DNA of 47,789 nucleotides from Nitrososphaerota archaeon (GTDB taxonomy: Archaea > Thermoproteota > Nitrososphaeria > Nitrososphaerales > Gagatemarchaeaceae), in contig JAPCJK010000004.1 of assembly GCA_027886975.1 (NCBI GenBank), positions 1 to 47,789 of the forward strand. The letters are read 5' to 3'. The translations under genes and the position numbers were made by a program. Under the pieces are notes generated by a model. The model was not told where the DNA came from. It saw only the letters and a list, made by a program, of their open reading frames with translations, and searched no databases. Positions 41,387 to 47,789 of the stretch are shown one piece after another; positions within the stretch are counted from its first letter, which is position 1, and every line of letters begins with the position of its first letter.

Positions 41387-43183
41387 CTAGAAGCCGAATA
41401 GAGGGTCAACGGCTGATTTGATTCGGATGATCTCGTCAAGGACGGCGTGTTCTTCGACTGTTAGTGATGCCGACAGCTTCGTCCTCAGGAGTTTCGCTTC
41501 GTGGCTCCGCGGCATCGTGTATATGATGTCGTTCTCTCTTACCTGACGGCCAAGTGTAGGGCCGTCCACTGAAATCGCCACTTTGTCTCCCTGCCTCGCC
41601 TCGCTCAGGGCCTTTCCCTGATCCTGTACCTGCTCTACGATCCCCAGGTCCATTCCCTCAGCCGACATCAGTTTCACCTTGGGACGGAGCCTCCCTGTCA
41701 CGACGTCGACGCCGAACACCGCGGGGTCGTTGCGCCTGAAGAACATTCCCGGGATTACCTTCAGTTTCGCAGGCCGAGTGAGGTTCGAAAGTGCAGTCTT
41801 TTCGTCCGCGTCTCGCTTTGCAGCTGCCCAGTTGACGTAGTTGTCAATGACCTCGTATATGATCCCTGAAACGAAAATGGGACTGGCGCCGACGTATTCC
41901 TTGGCTTCGGGAAGGACCTTGGAGTCGAACCCAAGGATCGCTCCGAGGTATGGGTCGTGGTCTCCGACAACCTGCGCGTCGACTATGTCGTTCTTCGAAA
42001 TGTCCCCTATGTCAGCCTGACGGACGGGGACGCCCCTCTCTTCGAGCATCCTGAGAAGGGCCTCCAGACCACCGATGCTCCCGGCTTTCACAATTACCCC
42101 CATGTTGTCTGTCTTGACAACTATGCTGGTTAGTTCCTTCTCCATCTCGGCCTTCAGGGACCGGAACTGCTGTTCAGTCTTGAAGGAGACGACGGAGGTG
42201 CCCGGTACCACCCCTGCGAGGTCGGGGGAGACCAGCTTCACACCAGCGGCCGCGAATACCGAATTGACCGGTGTGAACTTATCGCGCGGGTCGCGCATTT
42301 CATCCAGAGGCTTTGGCATGAACAGCGCCTTGACCTTGGACTTGAAGGCTCCGTCTCTCCTGACGAGGCCTATCGAATCACCTACGTTCAGGGTTCCCTC
42401 AGTAAGTATTACGTTTGCAGTCTCTCCAATGCCGACCTCTTCCTGCAACTCTAGAATGATCCCTCTGGCGGCCTTGTCCTTGGAATCCGCAGACTCTAGC
42501 CTCCCCTTGAGGAACTGCTGGGCGAGTCCGATCAGCATGGCAAGCATCTCCGGGATCCCCGCGTGAGTCCGCGCAGATACCGGGATGATCGAGACCTGCT
42601 GTCGGAAATCTTTGACGCGGTAGTATGAGTCTGATTGGAAGCCGAGGCGGGAGAGCCCGCCTACAATGTTGTAGAGTCGTTCTTCGAGCTCGTCATTCCA
42701 TTCAGGAGGCTGTTCTTTGAAGATCTGTAGGAGGGGCCCCTCGCTCCCCTTTTTCCAGCCCTTGATCATGTCGATCTTGTTCATAGCTATCAGATATGGG
42801 ACCTTTCGTTGCTTGAGGATGTCGATGCTCTCCAGAGTCTGATTTTCAAGCCCCTTCAGGGCGTCAATTACAAGTATCGCGATATCCGCCGCAGACCCGC
42901 CCCGAAGGCGGAGGTTTGAGAAGACGGCGTGGCCGGGGGTGTCGATCATCAGAAGGCCGGGAATCTGGAGTTCACCTCCAGCTTTGTCTAGGAGAGGCCC
43001 GCAGATCTGTCGAAGCGTTTCCATCGGGAAGAAGCTTGCCCCGATTTCCTGGGTAATCCCCCCTACCTCCCGGGCTTGGACTCCGGTACCCCTCAAAGCG
43101 TCCGCTAGGCTTGTCTTCCCGCTATCTACGTGTCCGAGAATGACTACTACCGGCTGCCTCATTCGGCTTTTCTGTTCTGACAT
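41387..43183 (-). CDS. infB: Translation initiation factor aIF5B (IF-2)
   Basis: 598 residues, the usual archaeal length with no inteins. G1 GHVDSGKTSL, G2-like GGITQEIG, G3 DTPGHAVF and G4 NKIDM are intact. Domains II-IV follow, ending HAVLDEIIRIKSAVDPLFGF. It promotes subunit joining and initiator tRNA placement. Twenty-six bases separate it from ndk. Confidence 0.97.
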   Translation of the reverse strand: MSEQKSRMRQPVVVILGHVDSGKTSLADALRGTGVQAREVGGITQEIGASFFPMETLRQICGPLLDKAGGELQIPGLLMIDTPGHAVFSNLRLRGGSAADIAILVIDALKGLENQTLESIDILKQRKVPYLIAMNKIDMIKGWKKGSEGPLLQIFKEQPPEWNDELEERLYNIVGGLSRLGFQSDSYYRVKDFRQQVSIIPVSARTHAGIPEMLAMLIGLAQQFLKGRLESADSKDKAARGIILELQEEVGIGETANVILTEGTLNVGDSIGLVRRDGAFKSKVKALFMPKPLDEMRDPRDKFTPVNSVFAAAGVKLVSPDLAGVVPGTSVVSFKTEQQFRSLKAEMEKELTSIVVKTDNMGVIVKAGSIGGLEALLRMLEERGVPVRQADIGDISKNDIVDAQVVGDHDPYLGAILGFDSKVLPEAKEYVGASPIFVSGIIYEVIDNYVNWAAAKRDADEKTALSNLTRPAKLKVIPGMFFRRNDPAVFGVDVVTGRLRPKVKLMSAEGMDLGIVEQVQDQGKALSEARQGDKVAISVDGPTLGRQVRENDIIYTMPRSHEAKLLRTKLSASLTVEEHAVLDEIIRIKSAVDPLFGF

Positions 43184-43209
43184 TTCTCAAGCAGCTCCTT
43201 ATGACGCCT

Positions 43210-43632
43210 TCACGCTCCAGACTTCGTGAAAAAGGCGGCGCGCTCCTTTGTAAAGCTCTCTGCCGAATCTGAAGCGTGGATTGTGTTGTCCGTGAGCCCT
43301 AACCCAAAGTCGCCCCTTATGGTCCCTGCTGTCGCCTCCCAACTCTTCGTCGCGCCTACCATCCGCCTGACTGTGGCGACGGCGTCTCTCCCCGAAAGGA
43401 CCGCGCCCACTACCGGGCCCGAAGTTATGAAGGCGACGAGTTCGCCGAAGAAAGGCTTCTCCTTGTGTACGCTGTAGAAATTCTCGGCCTGGGGCATGGA
43501 CATCGTCTGCATCTGAAGGTGCTTGATTGTGAACCCCTTTTCCTCGAACCTGCCTAAGATCACCCCTACGAGCCCCCGCCGGACGCCGTCGGGTTTTACG
43601 ACGATCAGTGTTTCTTCGACGCTGGCTGTCAC
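43210..43632 (-). CDS. ndk: Nucleoside diphosphate kinase
   Basis: 140 residues from GTG 43632, which overlaps the eL24 stop as GTGA; the longer frame extends into eL24. ETLIVVKPDGVRRGL, then VVGAVLSGRDAVATVR, and the phosphohistidine motif LTDNTIHASDSAES are present. It equilibrates NTP pools. In archaea this gene commonly lies between eL24 and infB, as here. Confidence 0.97.
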   Translation of the reverse strand: MTASVEETLIVVKPDGVRRGLVGVILGRFEEKGFTIKHLQMQTMSMPQAENFYSVHKEKPFFGELVAFITSGPVVGAVLSGRDAVATVRRMVGATKSWEATAGTIRGDFGLGLTDNTIHASDSAESFTKERAAFFTKSGA

Positions 43633-43811
43633 TGCTTCTTGGCACCTCGAGCCCACTTCAACTTCCTTGGGTCTCGGCCAAGCTTAAGGTCGTTCACCTT
43701 GCACTTCGAAGAGCAGAAAGACCGAGTCGATCCGTCGTTTCTTACGAAAAGAATCCCTGAACCGAGTCTGACGTCCTTGCCGCAGAAAGCACATTTCTTT
43801 GGAACATACAT
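43629..43811 (-). CDS. rpl24e: Ribosomal protein eL24
   Basis: 60 residues with the zinc ribbon CAFCGKDVRLGSG and later FCSSKCKVNDLKLGRDPRKL. It is the first gene of this operon in the window, followed in coupled overlap by ndk. In many archaea eL8 (L7Ae) and eS28 precede it directly; here an integrase gene lies upstream instead. A GGAGG sits 14-18 bases before the ATG. Confidence 0.97.
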   Translation of the reverse strand: MYVPKKCAFCGKDVRLGSGILFVRNDGSTRSFCSSKCKVNDLKLGRDPRKLKWARGAKKQ

Positions 43812-43874
43812 CTCAGGTTATTACGCCTCCAACGAACGTATAGCCTTAAGAGATTCGACTCCAGCCCCTTGGCC

Positions 43875-45203
43875 ATGGCTGGCGGAAGGGAACTTCTCTC
43901 CGACAAGGACGTGAAACGCTGGCATGACAATCTCCTGAAAGGGTCTCATTGGACGGGGAGAAATTGGCTATATAACCTCAGTGCCTACTCAAAGTATCGG
44001 AACCTCCCTCCAAAGGCCCTGATTGAAGAATTTCGAACCGATAAGAAGGCAGGTCAAGACGCTCTCGAGGACTATCTGAACCAACTGGCCCTCGATAAGA
44101 AAGCACCATCGACGATTAAGGCAGCCTTGGATGCTTTCAGGTCTTTCCTTCGGCATTTTGAACTCAGTGTGACCAGAGAAATAAACATCAAGGACATCGG
44201 CACCAACCCTACAATTGCAGATGAACGGACGCCCGAAAGAGCGGACTTCGAAAGAGTGCTGAATCAGGCCGATGTCCGCACTCGCACAATTCTATCCTGC
44301 ATCAGCCTTGGAGGAATACGATACGAATCGATGTCGGGCCTAGTCCTGCGGGACTTGGTCGAGTTTGACATGGCAACCTGCAAGGCCCTGAAGACCCCGA
44401 TGAGGGTGAACATTCGGAAGGAAAACAGCAAGAACAGGAAGCCCTACTTTACCTTCATCCAGCGGCCGGAATACTTGGAGGCGTATATGGCCGAGCGGAA
44501 GAGTTGGGATACCCTGACTCCCAGTTCGCACGTCTTCGTCGCCCAGAGAACGTCTGGCAAACGTGATGGCGGGAGGGTCACAAAAGGCGACCCGCTCGGA
44601 AGCGGAGCGTTGTCAATGGAGGTCAGGAGAGCGATGCGGGTCGCTGGTCTGACCCAGCGACCATATGTCTGGCGGGCTTTCTACGACAGTGCTTTACTCG
44701 AGGGCCGAATCAATTCTGAAATTCAATATTTTATCATGGGCCATACTGGAACCATTGAAGCGACCTATACTACTCGAAAGAACCTAAGCGAAAAGCAGGT
44801 GGATGACATTCGGGCTGAATACAGCAAAGTTTTCACTACCCCAATCCCACTTGACGAAGACAGGGTAATGGCCATCGTCGAGGAACGGGTTCAGAAGGTA
44901 ATTGCTAGGCATTTGGAAGAGACAGGGAGGGAAATCGATGATGATTTGAGGCAAGAAGTTCAAGAAGGCATGTCGAAAGCGGTGCGAGAAGGCCTAGAGG
45001 AATTTCCTATGGATAAGGAGAACCAACCAGAAGCAACTCCGAAACTACTGAAAGAACTTGTGAAGAACGGAACTGGTACTTACGATGTCAAGGTAGTATC
45101 GAAGACTGATGAAAAGGGAATACTCAGCCTGTTGGAAGATGGGTTCTCCTGGGTGCAGGACTTGGGTGCTGGAAGGGCAGTCTACAGGAAGAAGAAAGAG
45201 TAG
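43875..45203 (+). CDS. Tyrosine recombinase (integrase) with C-terminal extension
   Basis: 442 residues from ATG 43875 (TTG 43869 is an alternative). An N-terminal SAM-like core-binding region precedes the catalytic domain: GGIRYESMSGL (first Arg, about residue 149), PYVWRAFYDS with the second Arg (HxxR altered to YVWR), and MGHTGTIEATYTT with His and the nucleophilic Tyr (about residue 298). About 140 residues follow the Tyr: a coiled-coil-like segment and a last LLEDGFSWVQDLGAGRAVYR unit. It marks an integrated element; direction points away from the eL24 operon. Confidence 0.88.
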   Translation: MAGGRELLSDKDVKRWHDNLLKGSHWTGRNWLYNLSAYSKYRNLPPKALIEEFRTDKKAGQDALEDYLNQLALDKKAPSTIKAALDAFRSFLRHFELSVTREINIKDIGTNPTIADERTPERADFERVLNQADVRTRTILSCISLGGIRYESMSGLVLRDLVEFDMATCKALKTPMRVNIRKENSKNRKPYFTFIQRPEYLEAYMAERKSWDTLTPSSHVFVAQRTSGKRDGGRVTKGDPLGSGALSMEVRRAMRVAGLTQRPYVWRAFYDSALLEGRINSEIQYFIMGHTGTIEATYTTRKNLSEKQVDDIRAEYSKVFTTPIPLDEDRVMAIVEERVQKVIARHLEETGREIDDDLRQEVQEGMSKAVREGLEEFPMDKENQPEATPKLLKELVKNGTGTYDVKVVSKTDEKGILSLLEDGFSWVQDLGAGRAVYRKKKE

Positions 45204-45248
45204 AGCCGCTTTAGGCGATAAGGCGATTGTTAACGCCGTCAGTAACTC

Positions 45249-45295
45249 TTGCAATTCTTGGGCAGTTTCGATTGCGCGTAGTTTGCAATTCTTGG
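45249..45295. repeat. Pair of 13-bp direct repeats after the integrase
   Basis: TTGCAATTCTTGG occurs at 45249-45261 and again at 45283-45295, 34 bases apart start to start, in the 150-base gap between integrase and the next gene. Spacing of about three helical turns would suit binding of a protein to one face. No third copy is seen nearby. Confidence 0.6.
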
Positions 45296-45356
45296 ATGTT
45301 CGTTTGGTGGCCGACGCCGCTGCAAACTCGACCTTAACGAGTTCCGTTAACTTCGC

Positions 45357-45656
45357 CTAATGGACGAGAATATGCAGATTGATGAGAATTGAGACGACGG
45401 CCATCCCTGCGAGAACGGTTGTTGAGAGGGCAAGTATGCGGTTCCAACGAATGAGGCTCCGAGTCAAATCAGCGACAGTCTCCTGAAGCCCAAGAAACAG
45501 TTCGCTAGAGAGGGCATATGCTCTGCTTTGGTAGTTGATTCCTGCACTAACCGAATCGGAAACGGCGTGCTCTTGTCGTAGTGTGTCCATCAATTCGTCC
45601 AACTCGTCTAGTATCTCGTCTCTAGTCCGATGTCCAGTTTTTCCAGTCTTTGACAT
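45357..45656 (-). CDS. Small coiled-coil protein with C-terminal membrane anchor
   Basis: 99 residues from ATG 45656 (TTG 45662 also possible). The N-terminal part is polar and helical (RDEILDELDELMDTLRQEH), followed by YALSSELFLGLQETV and a single C-terminal membrane helix ILALSTTVLAGMAVVSILIN. A tail-anchored helical protein. No family recognised; typical of accessory genes in integrated elements. Confidence 0.6.
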   Translation of the reverse strand: MSKTGKTGHRTRDEILDELDELMDTLRQEHAVSDSVSAGINYQSRAYALSSELFLGLQETVADLTRSLIRWNRILALSTTVLAGMAVVSILINLHILVH

Positions 45657-45717
45657 GAACAATGTGAGCCGACCACTTCCCTAAAAGAACTATTTTCGGG
45701 GAGGTTCTTTGGTGCGA

Positions 45718-45891
45718 CTAGAAGAGGAATGAGAAGAGAGACTTTCGACGCGTCTTGTAACTGCTCGCTTTGTATTCCACACCCGCAACGATGACAAGCC
45801 TCATTAGCGGGTCGGGCACCAAAATGCCACCTAACGCGTAGAAGGCAACACACCCCATGCCGGTCAGGATGAGTAGGACGATTTTGTCCAT
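45718..45891 (-). CDS. Very small membrane protein (57 residues), not in the ORF track
   Basis: ATG 45891 opens a frame of 57 codons: one hydrophobic helix IVLLILTGMGCVAFYALGGI near the N-terminus, a second weaker one, and a basic Tyr/Lys/Arg-rich tail. It occupies the gap between two minus-strand membrane-protein genes, with stop at 45718. The alternative track frame 45608-45853 has no convincing composition and overlaps two genes. Coding status is inferred only from position and hydrophobic pattern. Confidence 0.4.
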   Translation of the reverse strand: MDKIVLLILTGMGCVAFYALGGILVPDPLMRLVIVAGVEYKASSYKTRRKSLFSFLF

Positions 45892-45958
45892 CTAGGTTGC
45901 CATGTGCGTGGTTCGTATAAAAGCACCATGAGTGGGAGGTCGGTTCTCTGAGAACATT

Positions 45959-46573
45959 TCAGGGTAAAGGACTCGAAGCAGGTGCAATCGAAGGACGGGA
46001 TATTGATGACATTTCATATGCCTGAGGATACCTGTTCTCCAAATGAATATTTTTGGTCTTGAAGAATAGATACATCTCGTCTTCAGTGTCATGCTCAACT
46101 CTCTGTATCGCTCCGACTTTGGCCAATTCGCGGACATACCTTGGCACCCAGAAAGCCCAATTCCAGAGGGTGTTGAGCACGTATTCTGGTCTGTTGGGAT
46201 AGCCTTCTCTGATGCCTAAATCAATGTAGTGAACGATTAGGTGAGAATATTTGGGAAGGTTGTCTATCACCGCCATAAGTTCCATGACGGAGCGTGCTTG
46301 CCGCTTTCCTCTGAGAAAGTATCTGGCAAGTAAGAATGCGAACAATTCAACCAACCCGAAGGAAAGCACAGTAGGGACTTGAACAAGGTTGTAGGCGATG
46401 GCATATGACAGTCCATAAAGGAACGCTACAAGCAAAAGTAAAGCCCAAAAGGTATACCACAGACCTTTGATTGAGTCCCTGGTGTCCTCCGACCGATGCT
46501 TCCAATAATGGTAAAGCCAGATTAGGACTCGTTCCCCGTTCAGCCGCTTCGGCTTGGTTGCTTGGGTCATCAC
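45959..46573 (-). CDS. Membrane protein with cytoplasmic C-terminal domain, unknown
   Basis: 204 residues starting GTG 46573 or ATG 46570. A basic N-terminus leads to two membrane helices (WYTFWALLLLVAFLYGLSYA and VLSFGLVELFAFLLARYF). A soluble region of about 110 residues follows, in which LNTLWNWAFWVPRYVRELAKVGAI then EDEMYLFFKTK looks like a small winged-helix-type domain. No family recognised. It is divergent from the HEPN-type gene, sharing a 134-base control region with a palindrome. Confidence 0.6.
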   Translation of the reverse strand: MMTQATKPKRLNGERVLIWLYHYWKHRSEDTRDSIKGLWYTFWALLLLVAFLYGLSYAIAYNLVQVPTVLSFGLVELFAFLLARYFLRGKRQARSVMELMAVIDNLPKYSHLIVHYIDLGIREGYPNRPEYVLNTLWNWAFWVPRYVRELAKVGAIQRVEHDTEDEMYLFFKTKNIHLENRYPQAYEMSSISRPSIAPASSPLP

Positions 46574-46627
46574 TACGGATTCCTATTGGTTCTCTATAAG
46601 CATCAACCGAACTTACACGCTTAGGGC

Positions 46628-46648
46628 TGTCGGTCATTTCAACCGACA
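46628..46648. promoter_or_regulatory. Palindromic operator candidate
   Basis: TGTCGGT, seven-base spacer CATTTCA, then ACCGACA: a perfect 7-bp dyad located between two divergent genes and 23 bases before a TATA-like box. The geometry suits a dimeric regulator. Confidence 0.45.
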
Positions 46649-46670
46649 ACTTCCCAGTTCCTTCCAACGT

Positions 46671-46682
46671 TAGAGATATAAC
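46671..46682 (+). promoter_or_regulatory. TATA box of the tandem-HEPN gene
   Basis: TAGAGATATAAC, 26-37 bases before ATG 46708. Confidence 0.45.
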
Positions 46683-46707
46683 AACATGATGCTCATGAGT
46701 CTCCCTG

Positions 46708-47520
46708 ATGGGTGCAGCCTCCACCTCTCCGCTTCTCGAGTTCGCTTTAGAATCATTTGACCTAGCACTCGAACAGTACCAGAAGGCGACTCCAAAAGGG
46801 AGGAGGTTGAGCGTTCTGCTCTGCGACCAGGCAATCGAACTCGTTCTGAAGGAAAAACTACGCTCAATGGGAGTTTCGATATTCAAGCAGAATGGAAGGA
46901 CAATTGACTTCCACGAGGCTCTCGACACATTGATGAGACAGAACGGCATCAAGATTCCCGAGTTGTCTGACTTGGAATTGATTCATGATACGAGAAATGT
47001 GATTCAGCACAAGGGCGCTTCCATCTCTGGAAAAGAAGCAGTGTTCTACGTGTTGAAAGGACACGACTTCATAAAGAGATTCGTAAAGGACGAACTTGGC
47101 CTGAATCTAAGAAGGAAGGTGCCCATCCTGCGAAGGCGGCGTCGCATTGAAACTGGGTTACGAAAAGGTCAGGGAGCAGCCGCGATTGTCCCTACTCCAC
47201 AATTCAACCTCACAATACCCCGCCAATCAGCAGGATTGTTGATGGAGTTCTACCAAATTGAGAATCTTCTGGTAACTCAGAAGTTCGAGGAAGCAATCTC
47301 AACTCACACCGACTCAACTAATCTGTCGTTTGACCGATACTTGGATAACCCGACGTCACTTTCCGAAGAAGAACAAACACGTTGGAAGGAAGCAAGGACG
47401 TTTCGGAATCGGCTTGCGCATACAGACGCACTCCTGAGTGAAGAAGAGGTAAGGCGCTATCTTGAGAATATCAGGGTCTTGAAGAATGCCTTGGTGAAGA
47501 CGAAGTCCTCGTCTCGTTAA
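46708..47520 (+). CDS. Protein with two HEPN-type RX4H motifs
   Basis: 270 residues. The N-terminal helical region (LEFALESFDLALEQYQKA, then CDQAIELVLKEKL) is followed by RNVIQH at residues 96-101. After a basic linker (LRRRRR) a second helical region ends with RNRLAH at 233-238. Both match the HEPN ribonuclease motif RX4-6H, and each has the upstream helices of that fold, so this appears to be a tandem-HEPN protein. HEPN proteins are frequent RNase effectors in toxin-antitoxin and anti-phage systems. No MNT-type nucleotidyltransferase partner is adjacent. Function as an RNase is inferred. Confidence 0.7.
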   Translation: MGAASTSPLLEFALESFDLALEQYQKATPKGRRLSVLLCDQAIELVLKEKLRSMGVSIFKQNGRTIDFHEALDTLMRQNGIKIPELSDLELIHDTRNVIQHKGASISGKEAVFYVLKGHDFIKRFVKDELGLNLRRKVPILRRRRRIETGLRKGQGAAAIVPTPQFNLTIPRQSAGLLMEFYQIENLLVTQKFEEAISTHTDSTNLSFDRYLDNPTSLSEEEQTRWKEARTFRNRLAHTDALLSEEEVRRYLENIRVLKNALVKTKSSSR

Positions 47521-47565
47521 CCGAACCCTTTACGCTACCTGGAGGACTCGCAAAGCGACTTGACC

Positions 47566-47789
47566 TCATATCCTTCGGCGAAGTCGTCGAAGGTAGAATA
47601 CTACGACGACGCCCACCACCAGAAAAATCAAGGCGGCTTCAATACTTCCAAGGATGACTAAATTACTCAAAACTGCCACTCCGATTGCTATCAATACACC
47701 GTAGACCAAGACATTGAGAAGGCCGCGTCCGGTGAAATCACCTTCAGTCCTACGGTAATATTTTGCTGTCGCCCAGCCTAGGGGGAATA
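47566..47789 (-). CDS. Membrane protein, C-terminal part (cut by window end)
   Basis: The minus frame is open from the right edge and stops at 47566. The visible 73 residues have two hydrophobic helices, VLVYGVLIAIGVAVLSNLVIL and AALIFLVVGVVVVFYL, and end in a basic LRRLRRRI tail. It is not in the ORF track because the start is outside. It resembles the other small membrane proteins of this region in style only. Confidence 0.55.
   Translation of the reverse strand, partial: FPLGWATAKYYRRTEGDFTGRGLLNVLVYGVLIAIGVAVLSNLVILGSIEAALIFLVVGVVVVFYLRRLRRRI

Noticed and set aside
43812-43868. Complete tRNA gene next to the integrase
   Set aside because: Only the 3'-end-like stretch exists; no 5' acceptor strand or D arm pairs with it.
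45608-45853. 81-residue minus-strand frame
   Set aside because: Overlaps the tail-anchored protein and the better small membrane frame at 45718-45891; Cys/His are scattered without zinc spacing.
46347-46952. 201-residue minus-strand frame
   Set aside because: Antisense to the tandem-HEPN gene and overlapping the membrane-protein gene; no hydrophobic or domain pattern.
1-47789. CRISPR arrays, rRNA genes, insertion sequences
   Set aside because: No regularly spaced repeats, rRNA signature sequences or transposase genes were seen on either strand.

Overview
The window is archaeal chromosome of roughly 55-58% GC (estimated by eye). The ribosomal proteins are archaeal/eukaryotic in type (eS6, eS24, eS31, eL13, eL24 and a probable eL22). 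RadA, RpoE1, Spt4, aIF2-gamma, aIF5B, GTP-dependent dephospho-CoA kinase and BHB-type tRNA introns are also present. TATA boxes lie 26-40 bases upstream of starts, and many starts are TTG. Together these suggest a TACK archaeon, most likely a thaumarchaeote-like (Nitrososphaeria-type) lineage; the exact lineage is an inference. Heme O and heme A synthases plus superoxide dismutase point to aerobic respiration. Thiolase and acyl-CoA ligase point to acyl-CoA metabolism.

Layout. 1-7.2 kb: thiolase end, acyl-CoA ligase, a DUF373 membrane protein with a cis-prenyltransferase, a probable eL22, two uncharacterised genes, a Nudix hydrolase, and a myo-inositol-1-phosphate synthase split by one in-frame TGA. 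7.2-19.9 kb: a large surface protein, RadA, AsnRS, a ThiI-like paralogue, a glycosyltransferase, AMMECR1, a Mut7-C nuclease, TyrRS, half-size CtaA, thioredoxin, ThiI and heme O synthase. 19.95-20.1 kb: a tRNA-Tyr(GTA) gene interrupted by three introns (16, 45 and 21 nt), which I resolved from their splice-site structures. 20.2-24.5 kb: small membrane proteins, eL13, OGG1-type glycosylase, a HemL-like aminotransferase and SOD. 24.5-28.7 kb: a tight operon for the non-oxidative pentose phosphate pathway (HldE-like kinase, transketolase N, ribulose-phosphate epimerase, transketolase C, transaldolase). 28.7-33.4 kb: an MMPL transporter, a Rieske protein and a sugar nucleotidyltransferase.

33.6-38.1 kb is the conserved information-processing cluster (aIF2-gamma, PIN, NadE, RpoE1, Spt4, DUF359, eS24, eS31). 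Converging on it are a nucleotidyltransferase-kinase fusion overlapping an HExxH protein, an Lrp regulator, and the eS6-aIF5B-NDK-eL24 operon.

43.8 kb to the end looks like an integrated element. It has a tyrosine recombinase with a long C-terminal extension, several small membrane proteins, a membrane protein with a soluble C-terminal domain, and, divergent from it across a 7-7-7 palindrome, a protein with two HEPN-type RX4H motifs. The last part is the best candidate for an undescribed (possibly defence) module. The triple-intron tRNA-Tyr is the most clear-cut unusual structure.
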